Made by a program: the position numbers and the translations under genes. Below are positions 6,965 through 12,718 of a DNA stretch of 12,718 nt, one piece after another. Numbering within the stretch: position 1 is the stretch's first letter; each line of letters starts with the position of its first letter. The notes beneath the pieces were generated by a model. The model was not told the DNA's origin. It saw only the letters and a program-made list of their open reading frames with translations, and searched no databases. The DNA is from Bacteroidota bacterium (GTDB lineage Bacteria; Bacteroidota; Bacteroidia; Chitinophagales; Chitinophagaceae): contig JAEZDA010000052.1 of assembly GCA_023433345.1 (NCBI GenBank), forward strand, positions 1-12,718, written 5' to 3'.

Positions 6965-7852
6965 ATGAAAATTTTTTATCTCTTATTGGCTTCCCTGGTT
7001 TTTCACGGATGCAATGCCCAGAAGAAAAACGCACTTCCGTCTAACCCTGATGACAACTCACTTTTGTGGGAGGTTTCGGGCAAAGGCCTTAAGAAACCTT
7101 CCTACATCTTTGGAACATTCCATATGATGTGTAAAGATGACATTCATTTTAGCGAAACATTAAAAACAGCCTTTACCAATTCAGATCATGTATATTTTGA
7201 AATGGATCTTGATGATCTTACCAACACCCTGGGAGGTCTGCTGTTTATGAATATGAAGGAAGGAAAAACATTGAAAGATCTTTATACACCTCAGGAATAC
7301 GAAAAAGTGGAAACCTATTTCCGGGACTCGCTAAAAACACCGCTTGGTATTGTACAAAGAATGAAACCATTATTTCTTCAGGCAATGATGTATCCTAAGC
7401 TGATGCCATGTAAAAATATGAGTGGAGTGGAGCAGGAATTGATGGTGCTTGCAAAGGAGCAGAAAAAGGAAATAAAAGGTTTTGAAGATATTGCTTTCCA
7501 GTCCTCCATATTCGACAGCATTCCATACGATGTACAGGCAAAGGAATTATTAAAAGGCATTGACAGCCTTCATTCTTACTCAGAGGAATTTAATGAAATG
7601 CTCAACGTATATAAAACGCAGCGGGTAATGGAAATAGAAAAGTTATTTACCGACAGTGATTTTACAATGGGGGCCGGCCAGGAAATTCTTTTAGATAACC
7701 GCAATAAGAACTGGGTGAAGCAGCTCAAGGAGATAATGCCAAAAAACGGAGTTTTCGTTGCGGTGGGGGCAGGCCACCTTCCCGGGAAAAATGGAGTACT
7801 CAACCTTCTGCGTGAAGCCGGTTATAAAGTTCGCCCACTTGCAAATAAATAG
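6965..7852 (+). CDS. TraB/GumN-family secreted protein
   Basis: A 295-residue protein of the TraB/GumN (Tiki-like) family, some members of which are metal-dependent proteases. The N-terminal motif YIFGTFHMM with His53 and the C-terminal VGAGHLPGKNGVLNLLREAGYKV with His271 are the two GxxH elements that place metal ligands; EMD near residue 75 is the usual acidic partner. The first 18 residues are a hydrophobic signal. Cys16 in FHGC could be lipidated, but the lipobox is poor, so cleavage near NAQ by ordinary signal peptidase is equally possible. It would act in the periplasm or on the outer membrane. The substrate is unknown, and the neighbours do not help. Confidence 0.92.
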   Translation: MKIFYLLLASLVFHGCNAQKKNALPSNPDDNSLLWEVSGKGLKKPSYIFGTFHMMCKDDIHFSETLKTAFTNSDHVYFEMDLDDLTNTLGGLLFMNMKEGKTLKDLYTPQEYEKVETYFRDSLKTPLGIVQRMKPLFLQAMMYPKLMPCKNMSGVEQELMVLAKEQKKEIKGFEDIAFQSSIFDSIPYDVQAKELLKGIDSLHSYSEEFNEMLNVYKTQRVMEIEKLFTDSDFTMGAGQEILLDNRNKNWVKQLKEIMPKNGVFVAVGAGHLPGKNGVLNLLREAGYKVRPLANK

Positions 7853-7876
7853 GAGAGATGAATCATTAATAGTCCT

Positions 7877-7891
7877 CAACTGATCAAGTTG
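7877..7891. repeat. Short inverted repeat upstream of the DUF721 gene
   Basis: CAACT (7877-7881) and AGTTG (7887-7891) form a perfect 5-bp dyad around GATCA, directly against the -7 box at 7892. It could be an operator or chance; arms this short are not decisive. Confidence 0.3.
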
Positions 7892-7899
7892 TATCTTTG
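7892..7899 (+). promoter_or_regulatory. Candidate -7 element of the DUF721 gene, giving a leaderless transcript
   Basis: TATCTTTG is an exact TAnnTTTG match, identical to the box before pdhA. It ends only 4 nt before the ATG at 7904, so the transcript would start at or beside the start codon. No convincing -33 TTG is seen. Confidence 0.45.
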
Positions 7900-7903
7900 A
7901 GCA

Positions 7904-8185
7904 ATGGGTGAGATCTCTCTAAAAGATGCCATGGGCGACTTTCTCAACAAAAGCAAGATGAAGTCGGGGCTGCAGGCTGTTCAACTCGAAACTGCCTGGG
8001 AAGAAATAATGGGCAAAACCATTGCACGCTATACTGACAAGCTACAGATAATTCAATCGACCTTATTTATCACTACCACCGTTGCTCCCTTAAAAAATGA
8101 GCTGGTCTATCAAAAGGAAAGCATCATTAAGCGTGTCAACGAAGTTCTTGGAGATAAAGTGATTACCGAAGTTGTTGTTCGCTGA
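7904..8185 (+). CDS. DUF721 / DciA-like protein (probable helicase loader)
   Basis: A 93-residue DUF721 protein. The family includes DciA, which helps load the replicative helicase DnaB in bacteria lacking DnaC or DnaI. The pattern fits: EISLKDAMGDFL (3-14), then Trp32 and Gly37 in ETAWEEIMGKTIARYT, then LFITTTVAPLKNELVYQKESIIKRVNEVLGDKVITEVVV, a small KH-like fold. The start at 7904 is preferred over the ATG at 7931 because SLKDAM aligns with the usual family N-terminus. It lies tail to tail with recF, 2 bp apart; a DUF721 gene near recF is a known arrangement in several phyla. It is short, as Bacteroidota members usually are. The helicase-loading role here is inferred from the family. Confidence 0.88.
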   Translation: MGEISLKDAMGDFLNKSKMKSGLQAVQLETAWEEIMGKTIARYTDKLQIIQSTLFITTTVAPLKNELVYQKESIIKRVNEVLGDKVITEVVVR

Positions 8186-8187
8186 TA

Positions 8188-9261
8188 TCATAATAATATT
8201 TCCTGCGCCGCAATTCCTAAAGAACTGAACGCTTCTTCCAAACGGCTTCTATGCGTATCCGTTATAAACACCTGCCCGCTGTTTTCCAGGCAAACCCATT
8301 CCATCAGGTTCTTCATCCTTTCTTCGTCGAGCTTTTCGAAAACATCATCCAGCAGAAGTATGCAATAGTTTTTATGCATGCAGATCGTTTCGTACTCGGC
8401 AAGTTTTAAAGCAAACAGCAGGCTTTTGCGCTGGCCTTGTGAGGCGATCTGTTTGAATGGCTGATCGTTCAGCATTATCACCAAATCGTCTTTATGTATG
8501 CCGTAATTGCTGCGTTGAAGAAGAATATCCTTCTCTCTTCCTTCTTTCAAAAGAGTGGCTTGATCGTTTAAGTTCAACTGGCTTTGATAGCTGAGGCTTA
8601 TTACATCATTTCCCGGGGCGATTCTTGCGTAAAATTTCTTTACCGTAGGTATCAGCTCTTCAAAATAATGCTTTCTAGTTTTATGAATTCCGTCAGCCGC
8701 AGGAGAAAGTTGATGGTCAAGTGCCTCCAGAAGGTCATAAGAAGGATGGGTGTTCCAGTTCTTCAAAAGACTGTTTCGTTGCTGGAGAACTTTATTATAT
8801 CGTATCAATTCCTGGAGGTAGGCAGGGTTTAGTTGACTGATAAGCGTGTCTGCGAACTTCCGCCGCATTTCACTTCCGCCTGAAATCAATTCAACATCAT
8901 CAGGTGCAATCATCACCACGGGCAAAGTACCGATATGTTGAGAAAACTTTTCATAAGGGATCCCGTTCAATGAAATTTCTTTCCGGTTTCCTCCACGGTA
9001 AATGCAAACCACATCCATTTCCGCCCCATCTCTTTCAAAAAGAGCCTGCAGCCGGAAGCCCTCGTGCCCTGACCTCGTATTCATCGCATCGGTATGTGAG
9101 AAATATCCGCGGGTGAAACAGGTATAGTAGATAGCATCAAGCAAATTTGTTTTGCCCATGCCATTTTTCCCTGATATAGCAACTACATTTGAGTGGAGAT
9201 CAACTGAGAACCGCTCATAATTTTTGAACTGGGTAATTGAGATATGCCGGAGACGAAGCAT
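8188..9261 (-). CDS. recF: DNA replication and repair protein RecF
   Basis: A complete 357-residue RecF, an SMC-like ATPase that works with RecO and RecR to load RecA at single-strand gaps. LRHISITQFKNYERFSVDL is the standard opening. Walker A is GKNGMGKT (31-38), the ABC signature is SQGQRKSLLFALKLAEY (274-290), and Walker B is CILLLDDVFEKLDEER with the Asp pair at 305-306. The D-loop and the ITDTH switch near residue 329 follow, so the ATPase looks intact. The start is the ATG at 9261. It is divergent from pdhA across 137 bp and convergent with the DUF721 gene. It is not beside dnaA, dnaN or gyrB in this window, unlike in many other bacteria. Confidence 0.96.
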   Translation of the reverse strand: MLRLRHISITQFKNYERFSVDLHSNVVAISGKNGMGKTNLLDAIYYTCFTRGYFSHTDAMNTRSGHEGFRLQALFERDGAEMDVVCIYRGGNRKEISLNGIPYEKFSQHIGTLPVVMIAPDDVELISGGSEMRRKFADTLISQLNPAYLQELIRYNKVLQQRNSLLKNWNTHPSYDLLEALDHQLSPAADGIHKTRKHYFEELIPTVKKFYARIAPGNDVISLSYQSQLNLNDQATLLKEGREKDILLQRSNYGIHKDDLVIMLNDQPFKQIASQGQRKSLLFALKLAEYETICMHKNYCILLLDDVFEKLDEERMKNLMEWVCLENSGQVFITDTHRSRLEEAFSSLGIAAQEILL

Positions 9262-9266
9262 TTTTG

Positions 9267-9299
9267 CAATGTTAAGAATTATTGCAAAACCACTCCAAA
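9267..9299 (-). promoter_or_regulatory. Candidate recF promoter
   Basis: On the minus strand, 9274-9267 reads TAACATTG, 7 of 8 matches to TAnnTTTG. TTTG at 9299-9296 lies 21 nt upstream as a -33 element. The box ends 5 nt before the ATG at 9261, so the leader would be only a few nucleotides or absent. Confidence 0.4.
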
Positions 9300-9371
9300 T
9301 TCAGCTCCACACATTGAAAATGAATTCTATGGAGGTGGCTAAGTGTGTAGAGTAGTTTATCAATTCTCCCT

Positions 9372-9379
9372 TATCTTTG
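9372..9379 (+). promoter_or_regulatory. -7 element of pdhA
   Basis: TATCTTTG is an exact TAnnTTTG match ending 19 nt before the TTG start at 9399. This spacing is one of the reasons for accepting that start. No TTG stands at the right distance upstream for a -33 element. Confidence 0.55.
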
Positions 9380-9398
9380 CCGCCTAAAATTCGCTGCT

Positions 9399-10391
9399 TT
9401 GGCTACAAAGTTTTCAAAAGAAACTTATTTGTATTGGTACGAACTGATGCTGCTTCTTCGAAGATTTGAAGAGAGGACCGGCCAGTTGTATGGGATGCAA
9501 AAAATCAGGGGCTTCTGCCATCTTTATATCGGGCAGGAAGCTGTTGCCGCGGGATGTATGACTGCCACCAATCCCGAAGATAAATTCATTACGGCTTATC
9601 GCGACCATGGTCTTGCCATAGCGAAGGGCGTTTCCGCTAAATCATGCATGGCAGAGTTGTACGGTAAAGCCACGGGTTGCAGTAAGGGCAAGGGAGGAAG
9701 TATGCACTTTTTCGGCGTCAAAGAAAACTTCTTTGGAGGCCATGGAATAGTGGGTGCGCAAATAGGAACCGGTGCAGGCCTGGCGTTTGCTGAAGCTTAT
9801 AACGGAACTAAAAATGTTGTTCTTTGCTTTTTTGGCGACGGCGCTGCCCGCCAGGGTATGTTGCACGAAACCTTCAACATGGCAATGCTGTGGAACCTTC
9901 CTGTAATTTTCATTTGCGAAAACAACAATTATGCAATGGGAACTTCAGTTGCACGTACGAGTAAGGTATTAGACATTTACAAAATGGCTGATGCCTACGA
10001 AATGCCTGCTGATACTGTTGATGGAATGAGTCCTGAAGCCGTTCATGATGCAATGCTTCGCGCGGTTAACCGTGCCCGTGAGAAAGGCGGTCCGACACTG
10101 TTGGAAATAAAAACCTACAGGTACAAGGGCCACAGTATGAGCGATCCGCAGAAATATCGCACCAAGGAAGAACTGGAATCGTACAAAGAAAAAGATCCTA
10201 TTGAACATGTACTGCGGGTTCTGCAAGATCAATACAAAGTTTCTGATTCAGCAATTGAAGCAATAAACGAGAGAGTGAAAAAAGAGGTTGAAGAAAGCGT
10301 GGCCTTTGCTGAAGAGAGCCCATGGCCAGACGACGATGAACTTCTTAAGGATGTTTATGTTCAACAAGACTACCCATTTATAACCGATTAA
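9399..10391 (+). CDS. pdhA: Pyruvate dehydrogenase E1 component, alpha subunit (TTG start)
   Basis: A complete 330-residue E1 alpha subunit, partner of the pdhB product at 2978-3961. Thiamine diphosphate binding is shown by GDGAARQG (146-153) and, 27 residues after the GDG, ENNNYAMGTS (174-183). YRDHG (67-71), GGSMHFFG and GHGIVGAQ are also conserved, and TYRYKGHSMSDPQKYR is the regulatory loop region of the family. The start is a TTG: no in-frame ATG lies between the promoter box and 9399, and the first internal ATG, at residue 17, would cut into the conserved ELMLLLRRFEE helix. The gene leads a run of closely spaced plus-strand genes. No lipoyl acyltransferase (E2) gene follows, although E2 often does. 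Confidence 0.94.
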   Translation: MATKFSKETYLYWYELMLLLRRFEERTGQLYGMQKIRGFCHLYIGQEAVAAGCMTATNPEDKFITAYRDHGLAIAKGVSAKSCMAELYGKATGCSKGKGGSMHFFGVKENFFGGHGIVGAQIGTGAGLAFAEAYNGTKNVVLCFFGDGAARQGMLHETFNMAMLWNLPVIFICENNNYAMGTSVARTSKVLDIYKMADAYEMPADTVDGMSPEAVHDAMLRAVNRAREKGGPTLLEIKTYRYKGHSMSDPQKYRTKEELESYKEKDPIEHVLRVLQDQYKVSDSAIEAINERVKKEVEESVAFAEESPWPDDDELLKDVYVQQDYPFITD

Positions 10392-10408
10392 TAAAACAAA
10401 AAAGAGAC

Positions 10409-10422
10409 GGTCTTTCCAGACC
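10409..10422. other. Small hairpin between pdhA and the TPR gene
   Basis: GGTCT (10409-10413) pairs perfectly with AGACC (10418-10422) around a TTCC loop, 18 nt after the pdhA stop and 21 nt before the next ATG. What follows is A-rich rather than a T-tract, so it is not a standard terminator. An RNA-stability or processing element is possible. Confidence 0.35.
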
Positions 10423-10442
10423 AATAAACAATTTAAAAAACA

Positions 10443-11174
10443 ATGGCAAAAACAGTTGTAACTCCGGAACCTGCAGAAACTATCGGTAACCGGGACACAG
10501 TAGATTCAAATAATTTCTGGGATAAATACAGCCGCCCGATAATATATGTGGGAAGTGCTTTTATTATTGCAGTAGGCGCGTGGTTCGGTTATAAGGAATT
10601 TATCCAAAAACCCAACGAGATCAAAGCGAACGAAATGATCTTTGCTGCGGAAAATATTTTTGACAAAATGGCCACAGGTGGTTTTAGCAAAGATTCTTCG
10701 GTGATTGTTTTGAATGGCGGCACCTTAGGAGAACAAAATATAACCGGTGTTCTTAAGGTGGCAAGCGAGTATGGCGGTACAGGCGCGGGTAACCGTGCAC
10801 GTTATATTGCCGGAGCTACCTACCTCCATTTAAAGGAGTTTGATAAAGCTGTAAAACATTTAAAAGAGTTCGACGCTCACGGTGCAAGCCAGGTTGAAAG
10901 CAAAGCCTACCTGATGCTTGGCCATGCTTATGCCGAGCAAAATAAATCAGGCGATGCACTTGATGCATATAAAAAAGCAGCTAACGTGAATCGTAAAGAT
11001 GAGGGTATTACCGCAGATGCATTAAATATGGCTGCCTCTTATGCAGATGCGATCGGTAAAACGGATGAAGCTGTGAAGTTGTACGGCGAGCTAAAGGAAA
11101 ATTTCCCGCTTCATAGTGCGGTAAGATCTGGTGACGTAGATAAGTACCTTGCCAGGCTAGGGCAATTAAAATAA
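10443..11174 (+). CDS. Membrane-anchored TPR protein (YfgM-like layout)
   Basis: A 243-residue protein with a short cytoplasmic N-terminus, one membrane helix at about 33-50 (IIYVGSAFIIAVGAWFGY), and a helical repeat domain outside. At least three TPR-like repeats are visible: NRARYIAGATYLHLKEFDKAVKHLKEF, SKAYLMLGHAYAEQNKSGDALDAYKKA, and ITADALNMAASYADAIGKTDEAVKLYGEL. This layout matches YfgM, a partner of the SecYEG translocon and the periplasmic chaperone network in E. coli. The match is one of architecture, not clear sequence identity. It follows pdhA by 51 bp and precedes ribH by 18 bp, so it is probably cotranscribed with them. No promoter of its own is seen. Confidence 0.88.
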   Translation: MAKTVVTPEPAETIGNRDTVDSNNFWDKYSRPIIYVGSAFIIAVGAWFGYKEFIQKPNEIKANEMIFAAENIFDKMATGGFSKDSSVIVLNGGTLGEQNITGVLKVASEYGGTGAGNRARYIAGATYLHLKEFDKAVKHLKEFDAHGASQVESKAYLMLGHAYAEQNKSGDALDAYKKAANVNRKDEGITADALNMAASYADAIGKTDEAVKLYGELKENFPLHSAVRSGDVDKYLARLGQLK

Positions 11175-11192
11175 GTGCGCTGAAAAAAGGAT

Positions 11193-11690
11193 ATGTCAAA
11201 ATCTTCTTCTGATCAGATCAATACTACAGGCATTCGCGTAAAACCGGGTGCCTGTGTTGTAATTGTTTCCACCGAATGGAACGCGGATATTGTTGAAGAG
11301 CTGGAGAAAGGCGCAAGAAAGATCCTTGAACAGTTCCCGCTTCGCGTTGTTTCGGTACGTGTACCCGGAGCCGTGGAGCTGGGTTTCGCGGTGAAAAAAT
11401 TCTGGGATGTACACCAGCTCGGAAAAAATCATCCCTCGGCCTTCATTGTTTTCGGCTGCGTGATCCAGGGCGATACCCCACATTTTGATTACGTCTGCCA
11501 GTCTGTAACCACAGCCGTTACCCACCTTAATCTAACCCTTCCCGTTCCAACAGTTTTCGGTGTGCTCACTGTTAACAATCATATGCAGGCATCAGAAAGA
11601 ATAGGAGGAAGAGCAGGTCATAAAGGCGAAGAAGCTGCGGTTACTGCTTTGAAAATGATGGAGATAGAAGATTTGATTGATATTAAATAG
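11193..11690 (+). CDS. ribH: 6,7-dimethyl-8-ribityllumazine synthase
   Basis: A complete 165-residue lumazine synthase, the penultimate enzyme of riboflavin synthesis. It condenses 5-amino-6-ribitylamino-uracil with dihydroxybutanone phosphate and forms large icosahedral or pentameric shells. Motifs in order: STEWN (26-30) with Trp29 for ring stacking, VPGAVELGFAVKK (57-69), FGCVIQGDTPHFDYVC (87-102) with catalytic His97, and FGVLTVNNHMQASERIGG (122-139) with Arg136. The usual AGNKG near the C-terminus reads AGHKG (141-145), an Asn-to-His change outside the main catalytic residues. No other rib gene and no FMN riboswitch is present. It is likely in the pdhA-led run, 18 bp after the TPR gene. 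Confidence 0.95.
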   Translation: MSKSSSDQINTTGIRVKPGACVVIVSTEWNADIVEELEKGARKILEQFPLRVVSVRVPGAVELGFAVKKFWDVHQLGKNHPSAFIVFGCVIQGDTPHFDYVCQSVTTAVTHLNLTLPVPTVFGVLTVNNHMQASERIGGRAGHKGEEAAVTALKMMEIEDLIDIK

Positions 11691-11707
11691 GAAATTAACA
11701 CCCTGGT

Positions 11708-12427
11708 ATGGAGGTTCAGATTTTTATTCCATGTTTTGTTGACCAGCTCTTTCCCGAAACGGGTTTTAATATGATAAAGGTGCTGGAAAAAGCAGGCTGC
11801 GTTGTTTCCTACAATCCTAACCAAACCTGTTGCGGTCAACCTGCTTTCAATGCGGGCTTTGTAAACGAATCACGAACCGTAGCTGAGAAATTCCTGCGCG
11901 ATTTTTCCCAGCCCGGTTATATCGTGGCACCTAGTGCAAGTTGTGTAGGTTTCATCAGAAATTATTTTCCCGACCTTTTTGAAAACACCTCGAAGGCAAA
12001 CCAGGAACGATCAGTTGGCCCAAGAGTTTATGAGTTTTCCGAATTTCTCACCGAAGTGCTTAACGTAACAGATTTTGGAGCGGAGTTAAATGCAAAGGCA
12101 ACTTATCACGACAGCTGCGCGGCACTTCGGGAATGTAAGATCAAGGAGGGCCCGCGAAAGCTTTTAAAAAATGTAAAGGGATTGCATATAACCGAGATGC
12201 CCGATAATGAAACGTGTTGCGGCTTTGGCGGAACATTTTCCGTAAAATTTGATTCAATATCAACTGCAATGGCAGATCAAAAGATCACCAACGCCCTGTC
12301 AACCGGCGCCGGACTGATACTTTCAACAGATCTAAGCTGCCTTATGCAGATCGATGGTGTTATCCGGAAAAAAGGAATTGAATTGAAGACGATGCACCTG
12401 GCAGACGTGCTTGCCTCCGGGTGGTAA
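11708..12427 (+). CDS. LutA-like (Fe-S)-binding protein with two CCG domains
   Basis: A complete 239-residue protein with two cysteine-rich CCG domains, as in LutA/YkgE of the lactate utilisation system and in heterodisulfide reductase and glycolate oxidase subunits. The first domain has Cys9, Cys41-Cys42 in QTCCGQP and Cys79. The second has Cys137, Cys170-Cys171 in ETCCGFGG and Cys211 in STDLSCL. All ligands for the usual clusters look present. In the classic operon lutB and lutC follow, but here the next gene is an unrelated EVE-domain gene, and the protein stands alone. It begins 17 bp after ribH and probably shares its transcript. Lactate oxidation is therefore only one possibility; electron transfer for another oxidase is another. 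Confidence 0.92.
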   Translation: MEVQIFIPCFVDQLFPETGFNMIKVLEKAGCVVSYNPNQTCCGQPAFNAGFVNESRTVAEKFLRDFSQPGYIVAPSASCVGFIRNYFPDLFENTSKANQERSVGPRVYEFSEFLTEVLNVTDFGAELNAKATYHDSCAALRECKIKEGPRKLLKNVKGLHITEMPDNETCCGFGGTFSVKFDSISTAMADQKITNALSTGAGLILSTDLSCLMQIDGVIRKKGIELKTMHLADVLASGW

Positions 12428-12436
12428 TATTATATT

Positions 12437-12718
12437 ATGGCTTACTGGCTTGTAAAATCTGAACCTTCAGTTTATTCATTCAACCAGCTTTTGAAAGAGA
12501 AAAAAGTTGTGTGGGATGGCATAAGAAATTATGCTGCGCGAAATAATCTCCGCGACATGAATAAGGGCGACAAGGCCCTTTACTATCATTCGAACGAAGG
12601 GATGGAGATCGTTGGCATTGCAGAAGTTACGAAAACGACATTCCAGGACCCAACATCCGACAATCCTAACTGGCTCGCTGTTGAACTTAAACCCGTGAAG
12701 AAACTAAAGAAGGCCGTT
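12437..12718 (+). CDS. EVE-domain protein (3' end beyond the window)
   Basis: The first 94 codons of an EVE-domain protein, cut by the window edge. AYWLVKSEPSVYSFNQL (2-18), WDGIRNYAARNNLRDMNKGDKALYYHSN and MEIVGIAEV are the standard opening and pocket strands of the family, related to human THYN1. EVE domains belong to the PUA-like group that binds modified bases in DNA or RNA. Full proteins have about 140-155 residues, so about a third is missing. The ATG is 9 bp after the LutA-like gene, so it is probably the last or an inner gene of the same transcript. No restriction or base-modification gene is visible to suggest a defence role. Confidence 0.93.
   Translation, partial: MAYWLVKSEPSVYSFNQLLKEKKVVWDGIRNYAARNNLRDMNKGDKALYYHSNEGMEIVGIAEVTKTTFQDPTSDNPNWLAVELKPVKKLKKAV

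Noticed and set aside
10409..10422. Rho-independent terminator after pdhA
   Set aside because: The 5-bp hairpin is short and is followed by A-rich sequence, not a T-tract; listed instead as a hairpin of unknown role.
11175..11192. FMN riboswitch before ribH
   Set aside because: Only 18 bp separate ribH from the preceding gene, far too short for an RFN element.
12437..12718. Anti-phage or modified-base restriction system built on the EVE domain
   Set aside because: No nuclease, methyltransferase or mobile-element gene accompanies it in view; stand-alone EVE proteins are common housekeeping genes.

Overview
The window looks like an ordinary, compact stretch of a Bacteroidota chromosome, probably from the Chitinophagales/Sphingobacteriales side; that rank is a guess. 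Several genes are preceded by the Bacteroidota promoter signature TAnnTTTG, there is almost no Shine-Dalgarno sequence, and the gene set fits: a DciA-like DUF721 protein beside recF, split pyruvate dehydrogenase E1 genes, a UbiD-type decarboxylase of menaquinone type, and small Bacteroidota-type membrane proteins. I see no mobile element, CRISPR array, tRNA or rRNA gene, and no stretch above 300 bases without a gene.

Layout. Bases 1-999 (minus) hold the membrane half of an ABC exporter whose ATPase half lies beyond the left edge. Divergent from it is an acetyl-CoA acetyltransferase (1089-2267, plus), closed by a strong bidirectional terminator shared with a small secreted or membrane protein (2334-2813, minus). 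pdhB, the E1 beta subunit of pyruvate dehydrogenase (2978-3961, plus), meets stop-to-stop with a two-gene minus-strand operon: a PadR-family regulator (4615-4956) and a four-helix membrane protein (3962-4618). The regulator promoter carries a near-perfect palindrome that looks like an autoregulatory operator. A UbiD-family decarboxylase (5075-6898), a TraB/GumN-family secreted protein (6965-7852) and a DUF721/DciA-like protein (7904-8185) follow on the plus strand. recF (8188-9261, minus) meets the last of these tail to tail. From 9399 to the right edge the genes are all plus-strand and closely spaced: pdhA (E1 alpha, TTG start), a membrane-anchored TPR protein, ribH, an orphan LutA-like Fe-S protein and an EVE-domain protein cut by the edge.

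How the genes work together. pdhA and pdhB make the two subunits of the same E1 enzyme but lie 5.4 kb apart, each behind its own promoter. Acetyl-CoA links E1 and the thiolase. recF and the DciA-like protein both belong to replication and repair. Most other neighbours look like co-resident housekeeping genes rather than a pathway.

I did not find a convincing new biological system. The best leads are regulatory: the PadR operator, a consistent promoter-to-start spacing with a second, apparently leaderless class, the TTG start of pdhA, and two convergent gene pairs whose stop codons form palindromes with no room for a terminator. Two poorly characterised proteins, the PadR-linked membrane protein and the small membrane protein at 2334-2813, are the best candidates for unknown function.
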